64,000 nt of DNA, from the NCBI RefSeq assembly GCF_003001935.1, contig NZ_PVNG01000016.1, positions 124,001 through 188,000 on the forward strand, written 5' to 3'. The position numbers and the translations under genes were made by a program. Source of the stretch: Nonomuraea fuscirosea (GTDB lineage Bacteria > Actinomycetota > Actinomycetes > Streptosporangiales > Streptosporangiaceae). Every line of letters begins with the position of its first letter. Position 1 is the first letter of the stretch. Positions 8,901-16,991 of the stretch are shown here, in pieces. The notes beneath the pieces were generated by a model. The model made no database searches, was not told the origin of the DNA, and saw nothing but the letters and a program-made list of their open reading frames with translations.

Positions 8901-9961
8901 CCGTCACCTTGCGGTTCGCCTCCGACGGGGGCGGCCTGTCGATCTTCGGCGTCCGCTCGGGCCGGCACGGCACACCGCCCACGCTGGCCGGCGGGCGGAT
9001 CACCGTGCCCGACGAGCGGCCACGGTTCCGCGCCGTCGACTCCCGGCTGTCGGTGTACCAGGCGTCGGCCGCGATCTCTCCCGAGACCGGCGCCGGCACG
9101 GTGATCGTCTCGGTCGTCAACGACACCGCCAGAACGGCGAGGAAGGTCAAGGTGGCACTGGCGGCGCCCGGGGGCTGGACCGCGACCGCGGCCGAGCCGG
9201 ACGTGATCGGGTCGCTGAAGCCAGGGGAGGCCCGGCACGTCGCGTTCGCCGTACGGGCCGGGTCGGGCGTGCGCACCGGCCAGACCGCGGACTTCACCGC
9301 CACGGCGAGCTGGAGCGGCCACGCCGTCCAGGTGATCAGCACGTCCACGGTGACCTTCGCCCCCGACGCCTACGCCGAGGCCGGGGTGGACGACACCTTC
9401 GACACCGACTCCAGCGCCGCGTACCAGGTGTTCCAGCCGTCGGCGGCCGAGGCGCTGCCCCGGCTCACCTTCGGCGGCGGGAGCCTGCGGGCGGAGGGGC
9501 CGGGCGCCTACTACGGCATCGTCGCCCACGAGTCCGGGCCGCCGAGCCCCCGCGCGGCGGTGATCGTCGATCACGGCCAGTGGGCCGGCACGGGGAAGGG
9601 GCAGGACGCCCTGTTCAACGGGCTGATCAAGGACGAGCGCAACTACGTCCTGGCCTGGACCGGGATCAAGGGTCAGCACGGCATCGACATCAGGATCGAC
9701 GGCAGGCTCACCAACGCCTGCTGCTCCTCCGCGCCGCTCGAACCCGGTGATCGGTGGGCGTTCGTCCTGGACGGCAACGCGATCGGCATCTGGGTCGACC
9801 GCGGACTGGGCTGGGCCCGGATCATGTCGAGCACGACCCAGGACCGGATCGACTTCACCGAGCCGGGCGCGCTGGACGGCTGGCACTACGCCGCCGGCCT
9901 GCGCGGCAATGCCGGAACCCAGGCGATCACCCGATTGGAGGGCCGCCACGACCCCGGCTGA
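5930..9961 (+). CDS. Large secreted multidomain GH2-type glycosidase
   Basis: Exported glycosidase, 1343 residues from GTG 5930, overlapping the preceding stop by 4 bp. Order of parts: signal peptide (about residues 1-33, ending AVAAA); a carboxypeptidase-regulatory-like beta domain (about 45-115, EVSGRVVDARTGASVEGASV); GH2 jelly roll from about 125 (WLSLNGTWSFDFDPGD); TIM barrel with probable acid/base Glu574 (IVIWTMFNESWG) and probable nucleophile Glu673 (PWLNSEFAVKSG); further beta domains; a NEW3-like domain near 1050-1150 (APGGWTATAAEPDVIGSLKP); and a C-terminal concanavalin-like domain (VIVDHGQWAGTGKGQDALF). At twice the size of its neighbour it likely attacks polymer or long oligomers outside the cell while the upstream enzyme finishes inside. 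Bond specificity is not evident. Confidence 0.86.
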   Translation: MSRTPLRRRLALAVALISAGTLLAATTPAVAAAPRPATAPAVPEATTEVSGRVVDARTGASVEGASVHASRTTAFATTGRDGAFVLTDVPGSAALVIAAKEGYAFASAPAGRAVTLKLARDTDPARSEYPRPDADRRPFTGGDWLSLNGTWSFDFDPGDVGERERWFDPRHAFGKAVRVPFGYQSLAAWGEEELATKEIFRSAFSRYRGTVWYRRTFTVPKNFSGSEVRLRIGAADWGAAVWLDGEPVLPYSGDGYTEISAGLGALAPGSSHTVTIRVVAPPTTADSPYPMGKQTGEPNGADTGWFSDVGGIWQSVWIEPYAGARLTRTRVTPELTFEGDARTPSAASARIDVAGTGAGTGAGTVGVTVKDPRGKVVGTAEVRLSDGEGTATIPIERPRLWEPDDPALYTADIRLGAGEGVRATFGLRKIERAWAPGHTGEYQYVHLNNRPIYLRGVLDQGYNPWGLYTYTGVTAGPDLRTGTEADPGRGSILLDLKNAKRLGFNVIRNHLKVNEPAYYHWADRLGLMIWYDLPNAGWHSLGPEAERLFEGLLRNTFARDHNHPSIVIWTMFNESWGINEEPWQQPIPPRAFPYVRRMVQVARDLDPSRLIVDNSACCQNGHLDTDLNDFHYYLSTYDEWKKLLDGFAAQVRPGSSWNFDDGAQSGQPWLNSEFAVKSGQFPHTASLFRAYPKLNGYVGVQLAETEQEVQSPVTFDRQPNEPEFVDHRGRRRGIEMFQGDDAISLMGRSARTVDRGGEIEVPVKISHFSDTDLSRATLRWKIGGYDAQGRWIAAAGGGSRPVAPARYTVTDAGVVTATVPGELLTGYVWIWLDADGRTAAENTLTFDTPAPGGGFSPGAVSAQEWTGGAQAQTTGGADWVTGHGRGYFEYEVEVPKTAARSGATLIAEVASAQSRGWYDPNNVTTARRNPTRLTVSVDGSPLPAIELPDDPHGPTALAGRSRGSLTGDFGNRYGYRVAVPIPARRLGDARTVTLRFASDGGGLSIFGVRSGRHGTPPTLAGGRITVPDERPRFRAVDSRLSVYQASAAISPETGAGTVIVSVVNDTARTARKVKVALAAPGGWTATAAEPDVIGSLKPGEARHVAFAVRAGSGVRTGQTADFTATASWSGHAVQVISTSTVTFAPDAYAEAGVDDTFDTDSSAAYQVFQPSAAEALPRLTFGGGSLRAEGPGAYYGIVAHESGPPSPRAAVIVDHGQWAGTGKGQDALFNGLIKDERNYVLAWTGIKGQHGIDIRIDGRLTNACCSSAPLEPGDRWAFVLDGNAIGIWVDRGLGWARIMSSTTQDRIDFTEPGALDGWHYAAGLRGNAGTQAITRLEGRHDPG

Positions 9962-9970
9962 TAATGGCGG

Positions 9971-10840
9971 GTGCCCTTCACCCTGAGCCATGTCGTCGCG
10001 ATCCTGCCGGCGCGGCGGTGGTTACCGCCGTCCGCGCTGGCCGTCGGGGCCGTGGTGCCCGACGTGCCGTACTACCTGCCGCTGCCGTTCTCCTCGGCGA
10101 GCACGCACGCCTGGTGGGGGGCGCCGCTGCTGGGCCTGCCCGCGGGCGTGCTGCTGCTGGTGCTGTTCCACCAGGTGCTGCGGGCGCCGCTGACCGGGCT
10201 GGCTCCGGCGGGGCTGCGCGCCCGGCTGCCGGAGGCCGTCCGGCCGGCGCCGGTGGCGGTGGTGGCCGGGTTGCTCGCCGGGATGGCCACGCATCTGCTC
10301 TGGGACGCCTTCACGCAGGTCGGCGGCCCGGCGGTGATGCACTGGGAGGCGCTGCGGCAGCCGGTCGCGGGCGCGCACCGGGTGTTCAACGTGCTGATGT
10401 ACGTCAGCTCCGCGGGCGGCCTGCTGATCCTGGCCGGCTGGCTCGTACGGTGGTACCGGCGGACGCCTGCCCGCCCCGTGCCGCCGCCGGACCTGGCGGG
10501 CCACAGCCACGGCGAGGTGCCGCCGGATTTCGCGGGGCGCGGCGCCGTGTCGCCGGGCCTCGCGGGGCGGGTGCGCGGCTTGGTGCTGGCGGCGGCCACG
10601 CTGGCCACGGCCGCCGGCGCCGCCGTGGGGCTGGCCTCGGACCGTGCCGCGGTCAGCGACTACGACCTCGTCCGCAGCACGATCCTGGGCGGCGCCGACG
10701 GGGCCGCGGCGGCCCTCGCCTGCTACGTGCTCGCCTGGCACGCCTGGACGGCGTTCAGCCGCCGGCCGTCGCGGTGGCGCGGCGAGCAGGAAGGACGTCG
10801 GCGAACGGGCTCAGCCGGCCCCAACCGGCCAGCTCCCTGA
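9971..10840 (+). CDS. DUF4184 family membrane protein
   Basis: 289-residue membrane protein beginning MPFTLSHVVAILPARRWLPP and AVGAVVPDVPYYLPL, the characteristic opening of DUF4184 proteins (uncharacterised, related in outline to membrane-bound metal-dependent hydrolases). Hydrophobic segments lie around residues 55-70, 90-110, 145-160 and 195-245. The His/Asp pairs SHV, PDVPY and THLLWDAF could be metal ligands by analogy. GTG 9971 lies 9 bp after the GH2 stop, so it could be co-transcribed, though no link to sugar use is visible. Its 3' end overlaps the convergent HxlR gene by 86 bp. Function unknown. Confidence 0.8.
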   Translation: MPFTLSHVVAILPARRWLPPSALAVGAVVPDVPYYLPLPFSSASTHAWWGAPLLGLPAGVLLLVLFHQVLRAPLTGLAPAGLRARLPEAVRPAPVAVVAGLLAGMATHLLWDAFTQVGGPAVMHWEALRQPVAGAHRVFNVLMYVSSAGGLLILAGWLVRWYRRTPARPVPPPDLAGHSHGEVPPDFAGRGAVSPGLAGRVRGLVLAAATLATAAGAAVGLASDRAAVSDYDLVRSTILGGADGAAAALACYVLAWHAWTAFSRRPSRWRGEQEGRRRTGSAGPNRPAP

Positions 10841-11447
10841 CCAGCCACGGCGGCGCGGCCACCGTGATGCCCCCGGCCCGCTGCGCCGCCGCCAGGCTGA
10901 CGGTCCCCGAGTACCAGCGCACCAGCCAGGCGGTGTCCACGGTGACGATGCCGTCGTCGTCGAACCCGGGAGGCTGGGCGCACACCTCGTTCCCGCTCCT
11001 GGTCAGCAGCAGCCAGTAACGGTCCGGCCGGGACCCGTCGGTGAGGTCGAACCGGACCACGATCCGCCGCCGCGGCAGCGTCGCCGGATCGATCAGCCGC
11101 GACAACATCCACAGGGCCAGGTACGGGTCCAGATACTCCGGCGGGACCTCCCGCCACCGCGCGCCCCACACTCCGAGCGCCGTGCACACCTCGATCAGCT
11201 CCATCCCGCAGTCGGTCAGGTGGTACTCGACCGCCCGGCCGCGCCGCTCACGCTGGACCACGCCGTCGCGCTCCAGCCGCCGCAGCCGCTGCACCAGCAC
11301 GCTGCGCGACAGCCCCGGCGCCCCTTCAAGGATCTCGCCGAAGCGGTGGCATCCGACGAACACGTTCCGCAAGATGATCGGCGTCCACCGCTCGGCGAAC
11401 ACCTCGGCGCCCAGCGCGATGGGGCAGTACTGGCCGTATCCCCGCAT
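10755..11447 (-). CDS. HxlR-family winged-helix transcriptional regulator
   Basis: 230 residues. N-terminal HxlR winged helix (GYGQYCPIALGAEVFAERWT at residues 3-22, then GLSRSVLVQRLRRLERDGVV) with the family's conserved Cys at residue 8. HxlR regulators usually act as dimers, some sensing electrophiles or formaldehyde through this Cys. The C-terminal 100 residues form an extra sterol-carrier-like alpha/beta domain (VVRFDLTDGSRPDRYWLLLT) that may bind a ligand. It overlaps the convergent DUF4184 gene tail-to-tail by 86 bp. The target may be the divergent secreted-protein gene at 11689, but the 240-bp gap shows no clear operator. Confidence 0.85.
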   Translation of the reverse strand: MRGYGQYCPIALGAEVFAERWTPIILRNVFVGCHRFGEILEGAPGLSRSVLVQRLRRLERDGVVQRERRGRAVEYHLTDCGMELIEVCTALGVWGARWREVPPEYLDPYLALWMLSRLIDPATLPRRRIVVRFDLTDGSRPDRYWLLLTRSGNEVCAQPPGFDDDGIVTVDTAWLVRWYSGTVSLAAAQRAGGITVAAPPWLVRELAGWGRLSPFADVLPARRATATAGG

Positions 11448-11688
11448 GCGCCCACCATGGCCGCGCCGGGCCGCGAGGGGAAGTGCGAATTCCGTACCGG
11501 CCCGGCTGCGGTTCGGATTCAGGTCGCCGCCGGTCCGGAGATCGGCCTGTCCGCCCGCCCGGCCCCGTAACAGGCTGAACGGCGACCACGGAAGTCGTGC
11601 CCGGCTCGCCTGGCGGGGCTAGGGCCGCGTCTTCCCGCCATGCGACGCCACGCTCAGGCGCAGGCGTCCTCCGAAAAGGGGAAATATC

Positions 11689-12567
11689 GTGAAATCTGCT
11701 CTCGTACCGGCCCGGTTCGCCTGGCTGGTCGCACTGCTCACGCTGGCGGCGACGGGCCTCCTGCCCGCCTCCCCGGCCGCGGCGGCGATCCCTGGACTGC
11801 AGCGCGTGGTGACCACCAGCCCCCTCAACTCCGTCGGTAATCCCAAGGTCGCGTCCGCGGCCTGCCCGGCCGGCAAGAACGTGATCGGCACCGGCGGGTA
11901 CGTCACCGGCGGCAACGGCCAGGTCGTGCTCACCGAGATCCTCCCGGACACGCAGTTGACCAAGGTCAGAGCCGTCGCGTACGAGGACGCCACGGGCTAC
12001 GCCGGCAACTGGTCCGTCACGGCCGTCGCGGTGTGCGCGAACCCGCCGTCCGGCCTGCAGCGGGTCGCGACGCAGAGCGCCACGAACTCGGACGACAAGG
12101 ACCTGACCGCCAGTTGCCCGAACGGGAAGCGGACCCTCGGCCTCGGCGCCCGGCTCAACGGCTTCGAAGGCCGGGTCTTCCTCAACGCGCTGCAGCCGTT
12201 CGCCCAGGTCAGCGGCCACCTGTACGCGTCCGAGGACAAGGCCGGCCTGAGCGGGAACTGGTCCGCCACGCTCGTCCTGATGTGCGCCGACCCGGTTCCC
12301 GGCTTGACCTCGATCACGAACTGGAGCGTCGGCGACTCGTCCTCGCCCAAGTCCGTGGCCGTGGCCTGCCCCGCCGGCACGGTGGCGATCAGCGCGGGCG
12401 GGATGATCTCCGCCGGCATCGGCGACTACGGTCAGCACCACGTCCTGATCGACCGCCTCGACGTGTCCGCCGCCCTCGACCACGGCACGGCCGGCGCGGC
12501 GGAGGCCGAGGGCGGCGTGGCGTACTCCTGGCACGCGGTCACCATTCCGCTGTGCGCCGAGGCCTAA
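11689..12567 (+). CDS. Secreted protein of three homologous ~85-residue repeats, function unknown
   Basis: 292 residues from GTG 11689, preceded by AAAAGGGG about 7 bases upstream. Signal peptide with basic start and Ala-rich core ending near residue 33 (SPAAAA-IPGL). The mature part is three tandem repeats starting near residues 34, 119 and 204; each opens with PGL/SGL plus a Thr/Ser-rich strand, contains a Cys in (A/S)CP(A/N)GK or ACPAG, then a Gly-rich strand (IGTGGYV, LGLGARL, ISAGGMI) and ends in W(S/H)..(T/L)..(C)A. Two Cys per repeat suggest one disulfide each. I do not recognise the family; a cell-surface or carbohydrate-binding role is conceivable only from its architecture. The gap 11448-11688 before it shows nothing beyond a possible promoter. 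Confidence 0.82.
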   Translation: MKSALVPARFAWLVALLTLAATGLLPASPAAAAIPGLQRVVTTSPLNSVGNPKVASAACPAGKNVIGTGGYVTGGNGQVVLTEILPDTQLTKVRAVAYEDATGYAGNWSVTAVAVCANPPSGLQRVATQSATNSDDKDLTASCPNGKRTLGLGARLNGFEGRVFLNALQPFAQVSGHLYASEDKAGLSGNWSATLVLMCADPVPGLTSITNWSVGDSSSPKSVAVACPAGTVAISAGGMISAGIGDYGQHHVLIDRLDVSAALDHGTAGAAEAEGGVAYSWHAVTIPLCAEA

Positions 12568-12666
12568 GTCCCGGGCTGGAGATAGCTCCATCGGAAGCCG
12601 TAACTGCTGGATGAACCTCCATGGCCAGGTGGAGGCCGGGATGGTTGTCTGGGGGTCATGAGATCC

Positions 12667-13290
12667 ATGACCACCGAAGGACGCACGGTCGTGCCCGCCC
12701 GCGAAGGCCGCGCCGTGCGGGTCGCCGCCGGGCAGCGCCTCAGCGTCGTCGACCTGGAGGGCGGCCAGGTCGGCGACGTCTTCGCCTTCGTCCCCGTACC
12801 AGAGGGGACCGGCGCGGCCGCGGCGCCGCCCGAGCACCTGAGCGCCGCGCACACCCGCGCTGTCACGAACCGGCTCTTTCCCGAGGCAGGGCAGCGGTTC
12901 GTCACCGACCGCCGCCGCCCCGTCCTCACCCTGGTCTCCGACACGTCTCCGGGCTTTCACGACATGCTGATCCCGGCCTGCGACCCGGCCCGCTACGCCG
13001 CTCTCGGAGCGGCGGGCGGGCACGCGTCCTGCGCGGACAACCTGCGGCGGGCCCTGGCCGGCACGGGGCTGTCCGTCCCGTTCACGCCGCAGCCCGTGAA
13101 CGTGTTCATGCGCATCCCCGTGGAGCACGACGGGCGGCTGCGCTGGCTGCCGTCCGCGAGCCGCCCGGGAGACGCGATCACCTTCCAGGCGGTCACGGAC
13201 TGCGTGGTCGTGGTGTCCGCCTGCCCGCAGGACCTCGTGGAGATCAACGACGGCGGGCCGACCGCGCTGGCCGTCGACCTGCGGTCCTGA
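12667..13290 (+). CDS. DUF1989 / urea carboxylase-associated family protein
   Basis: About 207 residues. The DUF1989 fold is recognised from VVDLEGGQVGDVFAF near the N-terminus, SAAHTRAVTNRLFP, the DTSPGFHDMLIPACDP stretch with its conserved Cys and His, and PQPVNVFMRIPV. Members accompany urea carboxylase and guanidine/purine nitrogen genes and are thought to be metal-binding cupin-like proteins, but the reaction is unsettled. ATG 12667 has GGGGGT ten bases upstream; ATG 12658 is a nine-base longer alternative. It is followed 35 bp later by an OYE gene and then a CE4 gene, with a PucR regulator converging, which supports a nitrogen-compound catabolic role. Confidence 0.85.
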   Translation: MTTEGRTVVPAREGRAVRVAAGQRLSVVDLEGGQVGDVFAFVPVPEGTGAAAAPPEHLSAAHTRAVTNRLFPEAGQRFVTDRRRPVLTLVSDTSPGFHDMLIPACDPARYAALGAAGGHASCADNLRRALAGTGLSVPFTPQPVNVFMRIPVEHDGRLRWLPSASRPGDAITFQAVTDCVVVVSACPQDLVEINDGGPTALAVDLRS

Positions 13291-13325
13291 CCTCCGGCAT
13301 CCATCCTCAGAAGGAGCGAGCTTCC

Positions 13326-14456
13326 ATGAACGACATCCGCACCGGCTCCCATCCGGCCCTGCGCCCTGAGCGGATCGGCCGGCTCACGCTGGCCAACCGC
13401 CTCGCCGTCGCACCCATGACCCGGGTCTCGGCGGCTCCCGACGGCACGCCGACGCCCGAGATGGCCGACTACTACGCCGCGTACGCCGAGGGCGGCTTCG
13501 GCCTGCTGATCAGCGAGGGCACCTACACCGACACCGTCTACAGCCAGGGTTACCTCAACCAGCCCGGCATCGTCTCCGGCGAGCACGCCGAAGCCTGGCG
13601 GCAGATCACCGAGCGGGTGCACGCCGCCGGATCGCGGTTCATCATGCAGCTGATGCACGCCGGCGCGCTGTCCCAGGGCAACCGCTACCGCGACGACACG
13701 GCCGGCCCGTCGGCCGTGCTCCCGCGCGGCGAGAAGATGCCCGAGTACGGTGGCAACGGAACCTGGCCTGCGCCCAAGGCGATGACCCCGGCCGACATCG
13801 AGACGGCGGTGGACGGCTTCGTGCGGTCGGCGGTGCGCGCCAGGCAGGCGGGGTTCGACGGCGTCGAGGTGCACGGCGCCAACGGCTACCTGGTGGACCA
13901 GTTCCTCACCGACTACACCAACCTGCGCGACGACTCCTACGGAGGCCCGGTCGCCGGCCGGGTCCGCCTCGCCGCGGAGGTCGTGGCCGCGATCCGGGCC
14001 GAGCTGGGCGCGGACTTCTGCGTCGGCATCCGGCTCTCGCAGACCAAGGTGAACGACTTCACGCACCGCTGGCCGGGCGGCAGCCACGACGCTAAGATCA
14101 TCTTCGCCGCGCTGGCCGAGGCCGGCGCGAGCTACCTGCACATCGCCAGCGAGGGCCGCGACTGGATCGAGACCGCCCGCCTGGACGGCGGCGCCACCAT
14201 CACCGGCCTGGCCCGCCAGGTGACCGGCCTGCCCGTCATCGCCAACGGCGGCATGCACGACCTCACCAGGGCGGCCCAGGTGCTCTCCGACGGCCACGCC
14301 GACCTGGTGTCCGTGGGACGGGGCGCGCTGGCCAACCCCGACCTGCCGCGCCGCCTGGGCGAGGGGCGGGCGCCGGCCGAGTTCGACCATATGATGCTGC
14401 AGCCCATGGCCACCCTGGGCAACGCCCGCCTGTGGCGGCAGGCGGCGAGGATCTGA
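13326..14456 (+). CDS. NADH:flavin oxidoreductase, old yellow enzyme family
   Basis: FMN-dependent ene-reductase-like TIM barrel, 376 residues, single domain (no C-terminal FAD/NAD module). Diagnostic stretches: LANRLAVAPMTRVSA (residues 17-31), FIMQLMHAGALS, the substrate-binding FDGVEVHGANGYLVDQFL, VCVGIRLSQ-like strand, and PVIANGGMHD plus ADLVSVGRGALANPDLP for FMN phosphate binding. Strong ribosome site AGAAGGAG at 13309-13316. It sits between the DUF1989 and CE4 genes, so it may reduce or demethylate an intermediate of the same pathway; the substrate is not evident. Confidence 0.9.
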   Translation: MNDIRTGSHPALRPERIGRLTLANRLAVAPMTRVSAAPDGTPTPEMADYYAAYAEGGFGLLISEGTYTDTVYSQGYLNQPGIVSGEHAEAWRQITERVHAAGSRFIMQLMHAGALSQGNRYRDDTAGPSAVLPRGEKMPEYGGNGTWPAPKAMTPADIETAVDGFVRSAVRARQAGFDGVEVHGANGYLVDQFLTDYTNLRDDSYGGPVAGRVRLAAEVVAAIRAELGADFCVGIRLSQTKVNDFTHRWPGGSHDAKIIFAALAEAGASYLHIASEGRDWIETARLDGGATITGLARQVTGLPVIANGGMHDLTRAAQVLSDGHADLVSVGRGALANPDLPRRLGEGRAPAEFDHMMLQPMATLGNARLWRQAARI

Positions 14457-14477
14457 GCGGAGAGGCAGGCGGTCGGT

Positions 14478-15344
14478 GTGACCACCCACTGGCATCAGGA
14501 CGCCGCGGCGGTCGTGACGCTCACGTTCGACGTGGACGCCGAGACCCCGGTCCTCGCCCAGGGACGCCGCTACGCCGGGCACGCGAGCACGATGTCGCAC
14601 CAGGCATACGGTCCCGACGTCGGCCTGCCCCGCATCCTGGGCATCCTGGACGACCTGGGCGTCCCCGCCACGTTCTTCGTGCCCGGCTGGGTGGCCGAGC
14701 ACCGGCCAGGACTGGCCGCCTCCATCGCCGAGCGCGGGCACGAGGTGGCGCACCACTCCTACAGCCACCGGCCGGCCACCTCGATGACCCCGGCCGAGGA
14801 ACGCGCCGACTTCGAGCGCGCGCTGGCGGTCTTCGCCGATCAGGGCATCGAGATCGCCGGGCACCGCGCGGCCATGTGGGAGGCGTCGTGGCGGACCACG
14901 GACCTGGTCGCCGAGCACGGCCTGCGCTACGACTCCTCGCTGATGGGCGACGACCGTCCCTACCGGATCGCGGCGATTCCTGGCGACATCGTCGAGTTGC
15001 CCGTCCACTGGTCGCTCGACGACTGGGAGCAGTACGCCTTCCTGCCGGAGCCGCACGTCGGCTCGGTCATCGAGTCGCCGGCGAAGGTGCTGGAGCTGTG
15101 GCGGGCCGAGCTGGACGGGATGCGGCGATACCGGTGCCTGTTCAACCTGTGCGCCCACCCCTTCCTGTCGGGGCGTCCCGGCCGGGCCGAGGCGTTGCGC
15201 CGGTTCATCGAGTACGCGCTCGCCTGCGGGGACGTGCGCTTCGCCCGGTGCCGGGAGGTGGCCGAGGCGGCGGCGGTGGATCAGGACCTGCCCACCCGCC
15301 GGCCCCGCCCGCCGGACGCCGGCCCGGACGTCTACCCCGGCTGA
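14478..15344 (+). CDS. CE4-type (NodB-homology) polysaccharide deacetylase / PuuE-like amidohydrolase
   Basis: 288 residues from GTG 14478. NodB-homology barrel: LTFDVDAETP (residues 15-24, the catalytic and metal Asp), HEVAHHSYSHRP (metal His pair), and a late NLCAHPFLSGRPG. It resembles the HpPgdA/PuuE branch, whose members hydrolyse cyclic amides such as allantoin or deacetylate glycans, rather than exported chitin deacetylases; there is no signal peptide. The neighbourhood (DUF1989, PucR) favours a ureide-type substrate, which is inference. The gene ends inside a 29-bp tandem repeat that duplicates its stop codon. Confidence 0.85.
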   Translation: MTTHWHQDAAAVVTLTFDVDAETPVLAQGRRYAGHASTMSHQAYGPDVGLPRILGILDDLGVPATFFVPGWVAEHRPGLAASIAERGHEVAHHSYSHRPATSMTPAEERADFERALAVFADQGIEIAGHRAAMWEASWRTTDLVAEHGLRYDSSLMGDDRPYRIAAIPGDIVELPVHWSLDDWEQYAFLPEPHVGSVIESPAKVLELWRAELDGMRRYRCLFNLCAHPFLSGRPGRAEALRRFIEYALACGDVRFARCREVAEAAAVDQDLPTRRPRPPDAGPDVYPG

Positions 15345-15437
15345 CGGCCGGCCTGGGCGTCTACCCCGGCTGACGGCCCGCAGTCCCATCGGTCTCCCGG
15401 CTGACGGCCGCGTCCCGGGAAAGTGCCTGACGGCCGC
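15330..15437. repeat. Tandem repeat at the 3' end of the CE4 gene, convergent gap
   Basis: The unit containing GTCTACCCCGGCTGACGG occurs at 15330 and again at 15359 (period 29), then decays: TCTCCCGGCTGACGGCC near 15391 and GCCTGACGGCCG near 15426. The first copy includes the last codons and the TGA of the CE4 gene, so the stop codon itself is duplicated. The array fills the whole gap to the PucR stop at 15438. Confidence 0.75.
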
Positions 15438-16991
15438 TCACTCCATGGCGTCGATAGCGAGTGCGAGGAACAGGTCCACCCGGTCCTCGGTGCGGTTGAC
15501 GTCCCTGCCGGTCAGCTCGGCCGCCTTGGCCAGCCGGTTGCGCAGCGTGTTGACGTGGATGTGCAGGGCGGCGGCGGTCGTCGCCCACTGCGCGTCGTGG
15601 TCGAGGAAGGCGCGTACCGTCCGTTCGAGATCGCCGCCGCGCCGGGCGTCGTGACGGCGCAGGGACGCCAGCAGATCGTGCGAGAAGGCCCGCAGCGTGT
15701 CCTGGTCGACCAGCCCGAGCAGCAGCCGGTGCGTGCCGAGCTCGGCGAAGCCGCGCACGGCCGGCCCGCCGGGGGCGCGGCGCAGCACCCGGCACGCCTC
15801 CCTCGACCGCATCAACGGACGGCGCAGCCCGGCCGAGTGCGGCGCCAGGCCGCCCAGCCCGGCGACGGCGCGCCGGCCGGGAAACCGCTGGTCCACGGCC
15901 TTGACCAGCCGCTCGGCCAGCAGGGACAGCTCCGGCTCCGGCCGGTTCCAGGCCAGCACCGTGACGACGTCCTGGGTGCCGCCCGCGACCACCGCCGGCA
16001 CCCCCTCGCCGCCCAGGAAGTCGCCGATGACCTGCGCGAGCCCGTGCGGCGTGCCCGCCTCCGCGCCGGCCAGGGCGACCGCGCAGACCGTCAGCGGCCC
16101 CGCCGGGTTCACCCCGAACGCCCGCAGCCGCTCGGCCACCTCCGTCGTGCGCCCGCCGGACAGCACCATCTCCAGCAGCTCGCCGGCGAACCGCATCTCG
16201 ATGGCCTGGACGGCCTGCTGCTTGGCCACCTCCAGGCTGAGGAACCTGGCCGCCTGCTCCAGCGCCTCGTGCTCGGCCGGGGTCAGGCCGAACAGCGGGC
16301 GCAGGCAGACGAGCGCCGCGTCGATGTCGCCCACCGCGCCCACGGGATACAGCGCCGCGAGGCCGGTGCCCAGGTCGAGCTCCAGCGCCGGCGGACGCCG
16401 CGACAGCCCCGCGGCCACGATGCGCAGCTGCTCCTCGTCGAGCCGCGCGCCGGTCGTCGCGAGCAGCCGGCCCATCCGGTCGACCACCGCCAGCGGCAGA
16501 TCGTGGTCCTTCGTCAGCACCCGCAGCACGCCGGACGCGCCCGCCCCGCGCGAGATCGCCGTGGCCAGCGCGTCGCCGCGGCGCACCATGCCGATGAGGC
16601 CGCGCTGGCGCTGGTCGGTGTAGATCGCGGCGGCCGTGTGCGAGATCGCGGTGAACGGCACCGCCTGGGAGATCTCCAGCAGCGGCAGCCCCGCCTCCGC
16701 GCACGCCCGGATCAGCTCCTCCGGCGTGCGCGGCATCTCGGCCCGTAGCCCGAACACGATCCCGGCCGCCCTGGCGCGCTTGACGTTCGCCACGAACTCG
16801 GCCGCCGGCACCTGCCCCAGCCAGAGCCCGTTGGTGAGCACCAGCTCCTTCTCCTGGAGGTACGCCGAGGGGTCGGGCAGCTCGGTGTTGTGCACCCACA
16901 CCACCGGCGCCTCCAGCGCGCCCGCCGGTCCAGGCACGAGCACGGTGAGTTCGAGCGCCGCGTCACTCACCAGGGCTTCGAGGGTGAACAT
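15438..16991 (-). CDS. PucR-family transcriptional regulator
   Basis: 517 residues. N-terminal PucR ligand domain (residues 1-125; VVWVHNTELPDPSAYLQEKE and LTNGLWLG), a central GGDEF-like/CdaR segment, and the C-terminal PucR helix-turn-helix with TAAALHIHVNTLRNRLAKAA near residues 474-493. Founding members regulate purine catabolism, others proline, GABA or sugar acids. It converges on the DUF1989-OYE-CE4 genes, a plausible regulon. Its ATG has no Shine-Dalgarno and sits 6 bases after a TATATT -10-like element, suggesting a leaderless transcript, with an inverted repeat across that element. Confidence 0.9.
   Translation of the reverse strand: MFTLEALVSDAALELTVLVPGPAGALEAPVVWVHNTELPDPSAYLQEKELVLTNGLWLGQVPAAEFVANVKRARAAGIVFGLRAEMPRTPEELIRACAEAGLPLLEISQAVPFTAISHTAAAIYTDQRQRGLIGMVRRGDALATAISRGAGASGVLRVLTKDHDLPLAVVDRMGRLLATTGARLDEEQLRIVAAGLSRRPPALELDLGTGLAALYPVGAVGDIDAALVCLRPLFGLTPAEHEALEQAARFLSLEVAKQQAVQAIEMRFAGELLEMVLSGGRTTEVAERLRAFGVNPAGPLTVCAVALAGAEAGTPHGLAQVIGDFLGGEGVPAVVAGGTQDVVTVLAWNRPEPELSLLAERLVKAVDQRFPGRRAVAGLGGLAPHSAGLRRPLMRSREACRVLRRAPGGPAVRGFAELGTHRLLLGLVDQDTLRAFSHDLLASLRRHDARRGGDLERTVRAFLDHDAQWATTAAALHIHVNTLRNRLAKAAELTGRDVNRTEDRVDLFLALAIDAME

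Noticed and set aside
12600..12657. Possible guanidine riboswitch before the DUF1989 gene
   Set aside because: Only a short CCTCCA/TGGAGG stem is present; the conserved ykkC core sequence is not seen in this leader.
12621..14456. 611-codon frame spanning the DUF1989 gene and continuing into OYE
   Set aside because: The first 230 codons are low-complexity shadow of the DUF1989 gene; only the OYE part from 13326 is conserved and has its own AGAAGGAG site.
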